64,000 nt of DNA from Sipunculus nudus (taxonomy: Eukaryota; Annelida; Sipuncula; Golfingiida; Sipunculidae). Of the stretch, positions 31,062 to 43,198 are shown in pieces (positions within the stretch are counted from its first letter, which is position 1; each line of letters starts with the position of its first letter). Location: contig CM049317.1 of assembly GCA_026874595.1 (NCBI GenBank), positions 41,998,401 to 42,062,400 of the forward strand, in the 5' to 3' direction. The notes beneath the pieces are model-generated. The model was not told the origin of the DNA. It did not search any database and worked only from the letters and a program-made list of their open reading frames with translations. Position numbers and translations under genes: made by a program.

Positions 31062-33275
31062 TGACCCATGGGTCATGACGCTCAGCTGACTGGGAAGAGA
31101 TTTGCAAAAGGAAACTTTATCATCTGAATTGTAGTATATAACCATTGAACTGAAGCATCAAACAGATTAACCAACAGGCTGAGATTGTGTCTGTATTAAT
31201 ATATCTCAAGAATAGAGAGAAAATGCGTAAACTTTAAAAAAAATACAGGTGGCTCCACCAGTCAGCAGAAACCAATAAAAACACTTAATGGTCAATATCC
31301 ATGCAAAGAAGCATGGTGGTATCTGGATTAGTTGTTCAGATACTTCAGCTTTTGTATCAGATTTTCCATTATTCTGAGGGATACTTTGGAGTTCTATAGC
31401 TTGAAGGATATGGGTAATAGGGACTTAATTTCAGGTTTCCACAGACACTTTTCATGGGCCTCCTTGCACTACAAGAATGAAGATTCTAGGTCCAGTTGTT
31501 ACAATTTGTACCCTGTTGACAGATAACCACATCTTTAAAGGTCTCAAAAACAGAGAAAATAATTCGTAAAAATTTGAAAAAAATAGAGGCGGTGCACCCA
31601 GTCTGCTGAAACTGATGGAACACGTCATGATCAATATGTATGCCAAAAATCATGAGCATCAGTGTTGTAGTTATTGAGATACTGGAGTTTTTGTATCAAA
31701 TTTTTCATTATTCTGGGGGTACTTTGGAGCCATACAGCTTAATGGATATGGGTAACAGAGAACTTATTTCAGGTTTCCATGGAGATTTTTCAGGGGTCTC
31801 CCTGTGTAAAGAATGAAGATTCTAAGTCCAGTCGTTATGATTTGTGCCCTATTTACAGATGTTCATATCTTTAAAGGTCTCAAAATTAGAGAAAACAATT
31901 CGAAAAAGCCCAAACAAATACATGTGGTGCCACCAGGCTGCAGAAACTGATGAAACACTCTATGACCAATATCCATACAAACAATTATGGTGATCTCTGC
32001 ATTAATTGTTCAGAGATCAGTTTTTGTATCAAATTTTTCATTATTCTGGGGGTACTTTGGAGCCATACAGCTAAATGGATATGGGTAACAGCGACCTAAT
32101 TTCAGGTTTCCATGGAGACTTTTCATGGGTCTCCCTGTGTGTCAAGAATGAAGATTCTAGGTCCAGTCGTTACAATTTGAACCCTGTTGACAGATAACTA
32201 CATCCTAAAAGGTCTCAAAAATAGAGAAAAAAATTGTAAAAATTTGAAAAATACAGGTGGCGCCACCAGTCTGCAGAAACTGATTAAAAAATCCAATGAT
32301 CAATATGTATGCCAAAAATCATGACCATCAGTGATGTAGTTAATGAGATATTGAATTATTTTGGTGAAATTTTTCACTATTCTGGGGGGGTACTTGGGGC
32401 CCAATAGCTCAAAGAATATGGGAAACAGAGACCTAATTTCTGGTTTCCATGAAGACTTTTCATAGGTCTCTCAGAGTGTCAATAATGAAGATTCTAGGTC
32501 CAGTTGTTATGATTTGTGCCCTGTTAACAGATGTTCACATTTTTAAATCTCCCAAAACAGAGAAAACAATTCGTAAAAAATCGAAAAATACAGGTAGCGC
32601 CACCAGTCTGCAGAAACTGATAAAACATCTCATGAATAATATGTATGCTAAAAATCATGACCATCAGTGATGTACTTAATGAGATATTGAAGTTATTGTA
32701 TGAAATTTTTCACTATTCTGGGGGGTATTTTTGGGCTCCATAGCTCGAAGGATATGAGTAACAGAGACCTAATTTCTGGTTTCCATGGAGACTTTTCATA
32801 GGTCTCTCAGAATGTCAAGAATGAAGATTCTAGATCAAGTCTTTACGATTTGTGCCCTGTTTACAGATGTCACCATTTTTTAAGGTCTCAAAAACAGAGA
32901 AAAAATTCGAAAAAAAATAAAAAAAAAATACAGGTGGCGCCACCAGTCTGCAGGAACTGATGGAACATCTAATGATCAATATGTGTGCCAAAAATCATGA
33001 CCACCAGTGATGTAGTTAATCAGATATTGAACTTTTTTTGTGAAATTTCTGACTATTCTGGGGGGGGGGGGTACTTTGAGGCCCCGTAGCTCGAAGGATA
33101 TGGGTAACAGAGACCTAATTCCAGGTTTCCAGGGAGATTTTTCATGGACCTCTCTGGATGTAAAGTAAGAAGATTCCAGGTCCAGCGGTTACGATTTGTG
33201 CCCTGTTAACGGACAGACGCCCGGACGGACGGACGGACGACGGACAAAAGGTGATCCCTATAGCTCAGATGACAA
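31062..33275 (+). repeat. Pearl-like family A, complete right copy with 3' tail
   Basis: Starts with TGACCCATGGGTCA (31062-31075). It contains five to six monomers with GGTGGCGCCACC palindromes (32256-32267, 32933-32944) and a G-run of about 13 at 33059-33071. It ends with 'ggacagacgcccggacgg' followed by repeated ACGG (33208-33243) and 'gatccctatagctcagatga'. This is the most complete family A element in the window. Confidence 0.85.
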
Positions 33276-34029
33276 AATAGTAATGGTTTACTAAATCTAA
33301 GCAACAGTTTGAGCTAATATACAGGGAGAGAGGTCATAAAGGTTTGTTCAGTCACGAAAAAAAACAATATTAATCTAAATTTCTGCACATTTAAGAGCCC
33401 CCTGTAACGGTGCCATCTACTTCCACATTTTACATCCTGTTTTCCCATCCAAAATATATTTACATAGAATAGCTTCATTTATAATCACAATTTATAAGTC
33501 ATCTTCCATGTATCATACACAAGACGATTCACAATCCCAAATATCCTGCTGAAACACTTGTATCCAGATAATTATAACCATCCATTACTCTTATTTCAAG
33601 ATTATTTTCTCATATTTTCTTTCCAAATCAGCTGCTTTCCTGAGGACGAAAGGCATACACATCAGTGACATGTCAACTTGTCATCCCACTAGCCTACATG
33701 CAGGGGCTGACCACCCCATCTGCTTGCAAGACTCGGTCATTTTGCAGGTCACAACAAACACGGGACTGACCACCCCACCTGTATGTCATGTACTGGCATC
33801 AAGACATACAAATCTAGTTACTAGTATATTTCGGTGACGCAGTTAGGTAGTGGTGAGATGTTTATTGGTCCCCCCCCCCCCCAAACAGATGTTGGGTGAT
33901 TTATCTAACCCATCATATTGTCGTGTGGGGACCTTGGATCGTGAGACAACAAGTTGCATGACAACGCCGATGCATCTTAAAGCAGTTAAGTAAGCGGTAC
34001 ACACTGGTATCCGAACATGGCGGCTTCTC
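33276..34029. other. No gene seen; spacer with C-run
   Basis: Contains a short near-repeat 'ctgaccaccccatctg' / 'ctgaccaccccacctg' (33708 and 33768) and a C homopolymer near 33871-33882. No supported ORF. Confidence 0.4.
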
Positions 34030-34281
34030 AATCATAGTCTACATTCTGCCTCGATCTGATTTTGACCAAGATGGCGACCCATTTTACTTACCAGTGTTAC
34101 CGAAGCAGTACACGACGCTGTGAAGCCTCTCCAGGAGAGCTGAATACTGTATCAAATGGAAAGAGTCTAAGACACCCTCCAAAGCAACATCGGGGGCGAC
34201 AATAGGAGAAATAGTGGCCCAGGTGATCGGCCAAGTGCAACCCGTTTTGGTGGAAAACAACCGCAGTGGCGACATAAGCAA
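34030..34281. other. Possible promoter/first-exon region with ATGGCG sites
   Basis: The plus strand holds 'aacatggcggc' (34012-34022) and 'caagatggcgac' (34067-34078), both close to the YY1-type AAGATGGCGGC motif and plausible starts. The second opens a 44-codon frame. On the minus strand an overlapping frame (ATG at 34275 or 34281) ends in a consensus donor GTAAGT at 34096-34091. The two strands cannot both be assigned. Local GC is higher than in the flanks. This is a weak candidate. Confidence 0.25.
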
Positions 34282-34295
34282 AACAGCTATTTACG

Positions 34296-36005
34296 CAGGG
34301 GCGGATCCAGGATTTAGGAAAAGGGTGGGTCCAAGCTTTAAGTACTTATGTATCCCCAGAAAAAGTCGGGGGATACTATGTTTTCATGACGGTTCCGCCG
34401 CCGCATATAAATCTTGTTGGCGCGATAACTCAAAAAAGTATTTCACGGATCTTTACTAAACTTGGTATATGTATAGATATGGGTGAGAGGACGACGACTA
34501 TTTAAAATGAGGTCATGAACTTTACTAGGAGAGTGTCCTTGACCTTGAATAGGTCCAAGTTTTGGGAAAAATCACATAAATTCTTAAATATCTCAATAAA
34601 TCTTGCATGGATTGATCCCAAAATCAAGTTGATCGAAGATCATTGATAGGGTTGTCATGTTCCAGAAACTGGTGGCGCCATCTATTATTCTTTACTTGTT
34701 TTCGTGCCTTTTAATACCCCCAAAATTGCCACTTGACAATACTGTGAGCATTTTAAGTCAAAAACTAATGGACAGATTTCTTTTGTATTATGCATATACA
34801 TCGATACTGGTTATGGGATGATGTTTATTTAAATTGGGTTCATGACATTTCCTATGAGAGTGGCCTTGACCTTAAATATTCCCATATTTGGTGAAATTCA
34901 CGCAAAATCTTTAATATCTCAGTAAGGGATACATGGAATGATCCAAAAATCAAATTGACCGAAGATCTTGGATAGCATTGTCTTTTTTTCAGAAGACAGG
35001 TGGCGCTACCTTGTGTCGTTTTCTTGTTAAAATGATGTTAACGCAATAACTTTGTAAGACTTTGAGGTACAGTCACCAAACCCACAGGTTTGATGCATCT
35101 TATCAACGGCTAGGTCAAGTTCGCGAACATGGACGACCTTGATGTATTTTTTCAAGGTCACTGCAGCAGTTATGCTAAAATGATATTAGGGCAATAACTC
35201 AAAAATAATTTGTGATACAGTCACCAAACCTACAGTTTAGATGCATCTTATCAAGGGCTAGGCAAAGTTCGAATATGGATGACCTTGATGCATTTTTCAA
35301 GGTCACAGGGGCGATAATGCTGAAATGATGTTAACTTTGATATCTCACTGAGGGATGCATGGATTGGTCCAAAAATCAAACTGACATAAGATCTTTGATA
35401 GCATTGTTTTCTGCAGAAGACAGGTGGCGCAACCTTATGTTGTTTTCTTGCTAAAATGATGTTGAAACGGGATAACTTTGTAAGAATTTGAGGTGCAGTC
35501 ACCAAACCCACAAGTTTGATGCATCTTATCAACTGACACTTGACAGCACTGTGATCATGATAAATTGAAAACTAAAGGACAGATTTATTTCAAATCATGC
35601 ATATATTCTTAAGTTAAAAACATATTTTTTTTTATTTTGATTTTCAAATATTTTTTTTTTTTAATCTTGGATTGTTTTGTCTTCTGCAGTATACAGGTAG
35701 CGCCACCTTTTGTCGTTTTCTTGCTTTCGCACCTTGTAATGTCCCACCATTGCCACTTCACAGCACTGCGAGCATGATAAGTTGAAAATTAATGGACATA
35801 TTTCTTTTATATCATGTATATATAGACATGGGTTACGGAATGAGATATATTTCAATTTGGATCATGACCTCTCCTATGAGAGTGACCTTTACCTTAAATA
35901 TGCCCATACTTATAAGAAACCATGGTGGCTTGCCAAGTGTCAGTCTCTGCATCTAAATTCAAGATTGGATCCTATTATTCGAGGCTGGGGGGGGGGGGGG
36001 GGTTA
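34296..36005 (+). repeat. Pearl-like element, family C
   Basis: Starts with 'gcaggggcggatccaggatt' and contains about five monomers of variable length. Shared landmarks are 'gcgataactcaaaaa' or 'gcaataactttgtaag', 'agtcaccaaac', 'gatgcatcttatcaa', and a GGTGGCGCCATC-like palindrome at each end of a monomer (34671-34682, 34999-35010, about 35424, about 35694). A 20-base G-run lies at about 35986-36002. No coding content. Confidence 0.7.
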
Positions 36006-36009
36006 ATTG

Positions 36010-37440
36010 TCTGGGGATGCTATGGCACCCCAGAAATATCTAGTTGTTAATGCACATTGGCTGCCAAGTTAAAAAAGCGGCCCTGTGGTATTTGCATGAT
36101 AATGGCTTATTCCCAACTGAAAGGACATATTTGGGGTCTCAGTTAAGCTGCTGAGAGTCTGAATTCATTCGTTTGTAGTTTGCAACATAAAACGCAGTCA
36201 ATACTGTCTTGGTATGGCAAATACGGGTGCCTTAGAGTACATGTGAAAATACATGAATAGAACACAATATAGGGTTTGCTACTAGATTATCGCAAGACGC
36301 TGAAATGCAAATTGGAAATATATCAACTGAACCTTCAATATATCAATTACATATTATCCCTTCTGGGTCCAAATTATATGAAACGTTGTCCTATGCATAT
36401 AAAACCTGGAATCAATGAATTGCAAAAACGGAACATAAACAGGCCCTGTGTATTTAAATACGTATAATGGAACGTCTTCGTGTACTTATCAATTCTTTTA
36501 TCTTATTTTCAATTGTCCGTAAATAAAACTTATGGCCTTTAAGCCGTTTGGTTTAAAGTGTATGTCATTTCACAAATCGTTTTAAATGTTCACCGTTAAC
36601 TGTTTAAAATGAAACTCACATAAGCCTTAGGTGTGTTCATTTTATGAATACATGGAACATTTATATGGTGTTATTTGTACAGTGTGTACAGTGTGCATTG
36701 CACGGCATACTACAAATTTCGTATTCGTGTATGTCTTTTAATGTCATTAAGTGTGGCCATGTTAACACATTAAAACGATATACATGTACCTAATAATAAA
36801 GTTGGTTATCTGTCAAATATATAATCTGCAAATATATTCATTTAACTTTCAGACCTGGCACTTTCGGACTCATATCCATATGATAACCAAGGAAAAACTA
36901 TTTAAAATGTTACAATTTTTTATATTGTTTCTTTAAAATCAATAATATATGCATATATAGTATTTTCACTTCAAAATCCATTCATGTCACAATCATAACA
37001 CCATAAATTGTTAATCTACTTATTGAAAATCGTAACCTAAATACTGTAATAAGTAAAAACTTAAAGGAAAATCATGTGGGTATTTCTACCGAAAATGTCG
37101 CATTTCATGTCCCGAAACTATATTTGTTTCAGAGAAATTAGCAAATGCTAAAAATGGCATGAATAACCATTCAAATTGTTGCTAAAGCTATAACCAATTT
37201 TATGAGATAAAAATAATTAAAGTCAGGACAGAAAGAGATACAGAATATGGCTGCAAATGTTACAAAACAATTAAAAACAGCGTTATTCTGTAACCACTTT
37301 TCCATTTATACAGATTTTGCTTTCCACGTGGTCACAGCGGTGAAATTTTAGGAAGATGATGTTTTCTTGAGTTTTTCTGACCGTTTTGGTTTTAATAACA
37401 AAATTTGGATTTAAAAAGTATGTCCCCCAAAATATACTCG
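36010..37440. other. No feature recognised
   Basis: AT-rich unique-looking sequence. ORFs of 63-95 codons have no domain or biased composition that supports them. Confidence 0.4.
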
Positions 37441-38425
37441 GCACCGTTACCTGACCTTTTGACCTCGTAGCACATGAACAGAAACCGCTTTGCTGATGCA
37501 GGGAGCAGCGTTTATTCGATTTCAGGAAATTTTGTACACATAAACCATAATTAAATTGAGTAACTGTCATATCTATGTCGTCTGTTTATCAGTTAGAGTA
37601 AAAAAAATCATCGTATGATTATTTGGACTCGACACTGTTTCATTTGCGAAAATTAACCGTCATATATGACTCCTCGAAAATGGCCTCCTCTTATTGCTCG
37701 TGTAGTGATAACTCGTGCTGCCCTCTGAGGGACGGTATGGAAGTTATTTATTGTACTGTATCGTAACCGTTACCTGCATGAAAAGTAACGGTGTCGAGAG
37801 CAAGGTAATGGTGTCGAGAACTTGGTTATAAATCCAATATATGCAGTGGAATTTTGAACATATTTTGGGCTAATTATTTTAAATTATATATATATTTTAA
37901 ATTTTATATTTGCGTTTCTTTAATTCAAACAGGTATTTGCTTGTTTTAATACATAATACTGGTATTCCATTAGTCACTACGGTTATTTTTACTTCAGAAG
38001 CTCAACACCGTTACCTATGCTCAACACCGTTATCTTTGCTCAACACCGTTACATTGAGGATTTAAAACCATGTTTTTATTTTATTTACTGTACATACTAA
38101 AAAATTTACAAGGTAGGCCTATTTCGACACAAATTCTGGAGTTAGATGTAACTATGTCCTTTGTCCGGCTAATCCCTGCAAATCTAGACTATAGGTAACT
38201 TGAAGCAAAAAAGGAATAAAGACAATTTATGTTGTCAAATTAAATTAAAAAAAGCAAATATGTTCTTCTTTTACATACTTTTTTTGTTCAATTTATTACT
38301 ATAATTTTTTTTATTTTATCAGAGGCTATTAATTTATATTTCATCGAAAATCATAAAAAAAATCAAGTGAAAACAATTACTTAAATGTGCAAGTGAGATT
38401 TTACTTCGTGTAACGGTGTCGAGAG
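37441..38425. repeat. Cluster of CTC(A/G)ACACCGTTAC motifs on both strands
   Basis: CTCAACACCGTTA(C/T) occurs three times about 19 bp apart (38001-38053). Its reverse complement GTAA(C/T)GGTGTCGAGA occurs at 37785, 37805 and 38410. Shorter matches lie at 37442 and 37763. The rest of the interval is AT-rich with no ORF. Confidence 0.7.
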
Positions 38426-38699
38426 AAAGATTCATATTTTTACCCTTACCTGAACTATTAAAAAAAAGGAAACTGAAAGTGCACTACTGGCATTATTCTA
38501 AAATTTTAAAGATATTTTTATACAAATTAAGTTTTGTTATATCAAAATCAAGAAAAACAAGGCCTACAGGCCTAATGCGAACATGTGCATATGGATATAC
38601 ACCAGGTATAACGCTTCAATGCTGAACCACTACTTTTCATACATATGAACAATGCAAGTACTAAACATTTTGAACAAGAAACAATACACAAACATCACT

Positions 38700-39300
38700 G
38701 CTGAAATTCTGGCATGGGTGCACACAACGAAAAAATTATTGTAGGTGGCACCGCCAGTCTTGTATACGACAAAGCTATTTGACATGTATAAATATGCCCA
38801 ATTTCAGGCTGATACATCAAATTCCTCCGTAGAATTAAGCACGCACATACACTTTGCAAAAGTCATTGTAGATGGCGACACCTGTCTTGTAAACGAGAAA
38901 GCCATTAACATAGACAGGTCAGAATATCAGGCCAATACATCAAACTTACCTTAAGTCTGATGCACGGGGCTGACCAGGCTTAGGTGAGAAAGGCTGTTGC
39001 CCCAAGTGTACTGTGACAAATTACTGGCTCAGGCTACTGCACTGAGTGAACTCTTGACCTGTTGCATAATCTGACACAGTTGGCAGTCTGCCAAAGCTAT
39101 AAATAAATCCAGGCTGACCTTTTGCCTATTGCCAAACCTGAAATAGTAGGCACACAATTGCATAAGCTCACAGTTTGGCTCCATATGCAGCTCTGAGTGG
39201 CATGACACCCATGAGGTGATCACATGATACTCATGAGGTGATCACATGCTACCCATGAGATGATCACATGCTGCCCATGAGGTGATCACATCCCTTGTGC
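38700..39300. repeat. Pearl-like fragments and a 20-bp minisatellite
   Basis: A degenerate palindrome 'ggtggcaccgcc' (about 38745) and a second half-match 'gatggcgacacct' about 130 bp later suggest old monomers. At 39205-39290 about four copies of 'cccatgaggtgatcacatg' are arrayed in tandem. Confidence 0.55.
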
Positions 39301-39707
39301 TTGGCTGCACTGATTGAACTCTTGACCTATATTTGGCTGCACTGAATGAACTCTTGATCTGTTGCCAAATCTGAAACAGTTGGCAGTTTCTCAACGTATT
39401 CAAGAAACATACACAATCTTGGCCTGTTATGTAACTCTGCTAATATTTATCAAACACAAACCATTTGAACAAACTTTAGAGGGCTCGCCTCTGGGATCAT
39501 TCCTGTTAAATATTGAACAATTTGGCTGGACCGTTTACAAGAAGAAGACTTTTAAAGTTTTTTCAGCCTTTTCCCTGTAATATCTAAGTAAATGCAGATA
39601 GCAAAAATAAGCTGAATCCATCAACATTTGATATGTGACAGATAATTGCATAAATTTTGGGGAAAGTAGCTCCTGCTATTCCTGAGATATTATGAGTCAG
39701 TGTACAG

Positions 39708-41085
39708 ATGATATGTAATATCATAAATCTACATATTTTAAAAGCTTTTAAAAAACATTCTTGTCAATATTTTCCATAGATAACCTGAAATCAAAATGTC
39801 TAGAGGCATGATGTAATGGATGCTGATAAACTGGTGCTAGGCTAGATGTATCTGCTTCACACAGCTAATATATATGGTAAATTGACTCAATTCAATCTTT
39901 ATAATTCAGCCAAAATTCATTCTTTGGAACCATAAAAAAAATTATGATAAGAATTATTCAGGGAATTGTTCTTGCAAAATATTAAACAAACTGGCCTCAG
40001 AATCATCAGTCGATAAACATTTTGTATGTTTATAACTAATATGGGAAAATAACAGCAAAATGGCAAAGTTCAGCTTCCCATAACTCAGCCAAAAGTCACT
40101 GAACTGAGACCATTTGAACAAACTTGAATTATCAACATCTAAGGATAATTAATGTGTGAGATATAAGAATTTGGCCCAGTGGTTTTTGAGAAGAAGATTT
40201 TTGTAGCCACTTAGCTAACATGGGCTGTTATGGCATATGACTAAATTCAGCTTCCCATAACTCAGCCAAAAGTCACTGAACTGAGACCATTTGAACAAAC
40301 TTGAATTATCAACATGTAAGGATAATTAATGTGTAAGATTTAAGAATTTGGCCAAGTGGTTTTTGAGAAGAAGATTTTTGTAGCCACTAAGCTAAAATTG
40401 GCTGTTTTGGCATATGACTAAATTCAGCTTCCCATAACTTAGCCAAATGTCACTGAACTGAGACCATTTGAACAAACTTCAGAAAGCACTACCCTAGGAT
40501 CATTTCTGTGCGATATTAACCAATTTGGCCATATCGTTTCAGAGAAGAAGTTATTTGTAGCTGTCAGTATGATACTGGCACTGATGACCCCCGTACATAA
40601 AAGGCTGATGCAGGTGGCGCCACTAATACCTCAATGTCAGATATGACTCATGTGACCAACATTGGCATAAAATTTCGTGATGATAGCTCAAGCCATTTCT
40701 GAGATTGTAATTTTAGTATGCTTTTTTGGACAGATGACTTAGTTCAACTTCCTGTAACTCGGTCAAAAATCACCGAACTTAAACCATTCGAACAAACTTG
40801 AGAGAGATTGTTCCAGGAATCATTTCTGTAAAATATTGGACAATTTGGCTGAACAGATTTTTTTTAACCTTTTTAATTTTTTTAACTTTTTCCTTATAAA
40901 ATCTAAGAAAATGCAGTTAGCCAAAAAATAAGCGAAATCCGATAGAGTTTTTTAGATGACTAATTTTATGCATAATATTTCGTGATGCTAATTCTTGCCG
41001 TTTTCAAGATAGTATGGGTTAACGTACAGACGACGGACGCCGCCACACCATCCCATAAGCTCACAGGTTCGCTAAAAACAAGAAA
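39708..41085 (+). repeat. Pearl-like element, family B, copy 2
   Basis: Parallel to 7903-8985 but with more monomers: three blocks of 'cttcccataactcagccaaaa' lie about 170-180 bp apart (40073, 40251, 40428). The palindrome GGTGGCGCCACT is at 40613-40624. The 3' end is 'gtacagacgacggacgccgc', then a short inverted segment, then GCTAAAAACAAG (41072-41083), an end shared with the insertion at 46.8-48.5 kb. Confidence 0.8.
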
Positions 41086-41249
41086 ACCCTTCAAATGTGA
41101 CGTTTTCTGTAGAAATACCCATATATAATATGTATAATATAACAATTAAATTATCCTGGCGTATAAATAGCATGATAACAATCATAAAGTTCCAAAGACC
41201 TCAATGAATAGGCGAAATAAAAAAATCCTAAACTAATCAATGTGTTAAT

Positions 41250-41955
41250 TCACAAGAAAAATTCTAGTCAATAGGTAATATTAGAAATATTCTAGTCTTT
41301 GGGTAACATAAGAAAACGTCTATTCTGTAGGTAACATTAGAAAAATTCTATTCTATAGGTAACTTAAAAAAAAATTCTTGTCTATAGGTAATATAAGAAA
41401 AATTCTAGTCTACAGGTAACATAAGAAAAAATCTAGTCTATAGGTAACATAAGAAAAATTCTAGTCAAAAGGTAACATAAGAAAAATTCTAGTCTATAGG
41501 TAACATTAGAAACATTCTAGTCTATGGGTAACATAAGAAAAAGTTTAGTCTATAGGACAGTATTAGAAATATTCTAGTCTTTAGGTAACATAAGAAAAAT
41601 TCTAGATCAATAGGTAACATAAGAAATTGATAACATAAAGAAATTCTTGTGTATAGGTAACACAAAAAAAATTTTAGTCTATAGGTATCATAAGAAAAAT
41701 GCTAGTCTATGGATAACATAATAAAAATAGATCTAGTCTATAGGTAACATAAGAAAAATTCTAGTCGATAGGTAACATAAGAAAAATTCTAGTCTATAGG
41801 TTACATAAGAAAAATTCTAGTCTACAGGTAACATTAGAAAAAATTCTAGTCTATCGGTAACATAAGGAAAATTCTAGTCTATAGGTAACACAAGAGAAAT
41901 TCTAGTCTATAGGTAACATAAGAAAAATTTGTGTCTATAGGTAATTTTAAATTGT
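41250..41955. repeat. Minisatellite, 28-bp unit
   Basis: About 24 copies of 'ctagtctataggtaacataa' plus 'gaaaaatt', with substitutions and a few indels. No open frame. Confidence 0.95.
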
Positions 41956-42039
41956 CTAAAATGTAGTCATAAAATTTAAAATTAAAAGTATTTACAATAG
42001 TGTGAGATATGAGATATGAGTGATTTTAACCCAAGGCAG

Positions 42040-42440
42040 ACAAACAGGTGGACGCTGTGCAAAAATGGCTGCAGGTGGATGTCTACAGCGTGAACGTGAA
42101 TGTAGGTGGCGCCACCTGTCATAGATAAAAAACTATCCAGGATGTATACGCATGCCCAATTTCAGATGAATTAGTCAAACCACTGCAGAGATATGAGTGA
42201 TTTTATTCCAAGGCAGATGAACAGATAGACACTGTGCAAACATGGTTGCAGGTGGCGCAACCATTTTTGTGTATGTTATAAAGCTATCCAAGGGCTACAT
42301 TTCTGTAATTTTTTTCCTGATTGGTCAAACGTTTCCCGAGATATGTGGGTTTATGTGTGGAAACAGACGCACAAACGAACGCTGGGCAGAGAGGAAAGGT
42401 CAGAGGTCAAGGCCAATTGGTTAGGCACCAGTTCACATGT
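42040..42440 (+). repeat. Pearl-like fragment, family D
   Basis: Two monomers of about 145 bp, each with a palindrome (GGTGGCGCCACC at 42105-42116, degenerate near 42251), then 'aagctatcca' and 'gagatatg'. It ends in 'agacgcacaaacgaacgctg', a decayed tetranucleotide tail. Confidence 0.6.
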
Positions 42441-42559
42441 GACCCGATAATTGGTGTAAGTTTCGGATAAATCCGTCCAGTAGTCTCAGAGGAGTTCTCC
42501 GGAAACGAACGCGGCGGCGGCGGCGGAACCCGGTCAAAAACATAGTATCCGCAAAACTT

Positions 42560-42860
42560 CGTTTTGGCGGATATAATTAATCCAACTGAATAAATAATCC
42601 AACTTAATAAATAATCCAACTTAACAAATAATCCAACTTAATAATTAATCCTACTTAATAGTTAATCCAACTTAATAAATAATCCAACTTAATAATTTAT
42701 CCAACTTCATAAATAATCCAACTTAATAATTTATCCAACTTCATAAATAATCCAACTTAATAAATATTCCAACGTAATAATTAATCCAACTAAATAAATA
42801 GTCCAACCTAATGAATAATAATTCAACCTAATAATAAATCCATTATAATAATTAATCCCA
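42560..42860. repeat. Minisatellite, about 17-bp unit
   Basis: About 16 copies of 'aataatccaacttaata' with small variants. Confidence 0.9.
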
Positions 42861-43198
42861 CTCAGTAATTGATTTATAAATGCATATATACACCCACAAA
42901 AGCATATATGTACATTTATACACTTCATAAAATAATCTAAATTAAATCACTATTATCACAATGCATTTTCTTGACACCACAATTCCTTAAATGCTTTGTA
43001 CTTTAGTTCACTAATACGTTTACTAAGAACATGTTCTTCTTTAATCCTGATTCTGACCAAAGCTGTAAAATAATCTACAGTATTCACAGGTGTTGAAATT
43101 AACCTTTTGTTTCGATTCAACCACAAGACATATTAACCTGTACATAACATAAAATCCAAAGTAAGATGCACTTTTTGGTAGTTCCTATAGCAACCTGT

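Larger units (their letters stand above)
26656..32789 (+). repeat. Tandem duplication, unit 2
   Basis: Direct copy of 20532-26655, offset 6124 bp at first, 6118 bp after the TC tract and 6134 bp after the TA tract. All ORFs in unit 1 recur with the same translation in the parts compared. It is either a very young duplication or an assembly artefact. Confidence 0.95.
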
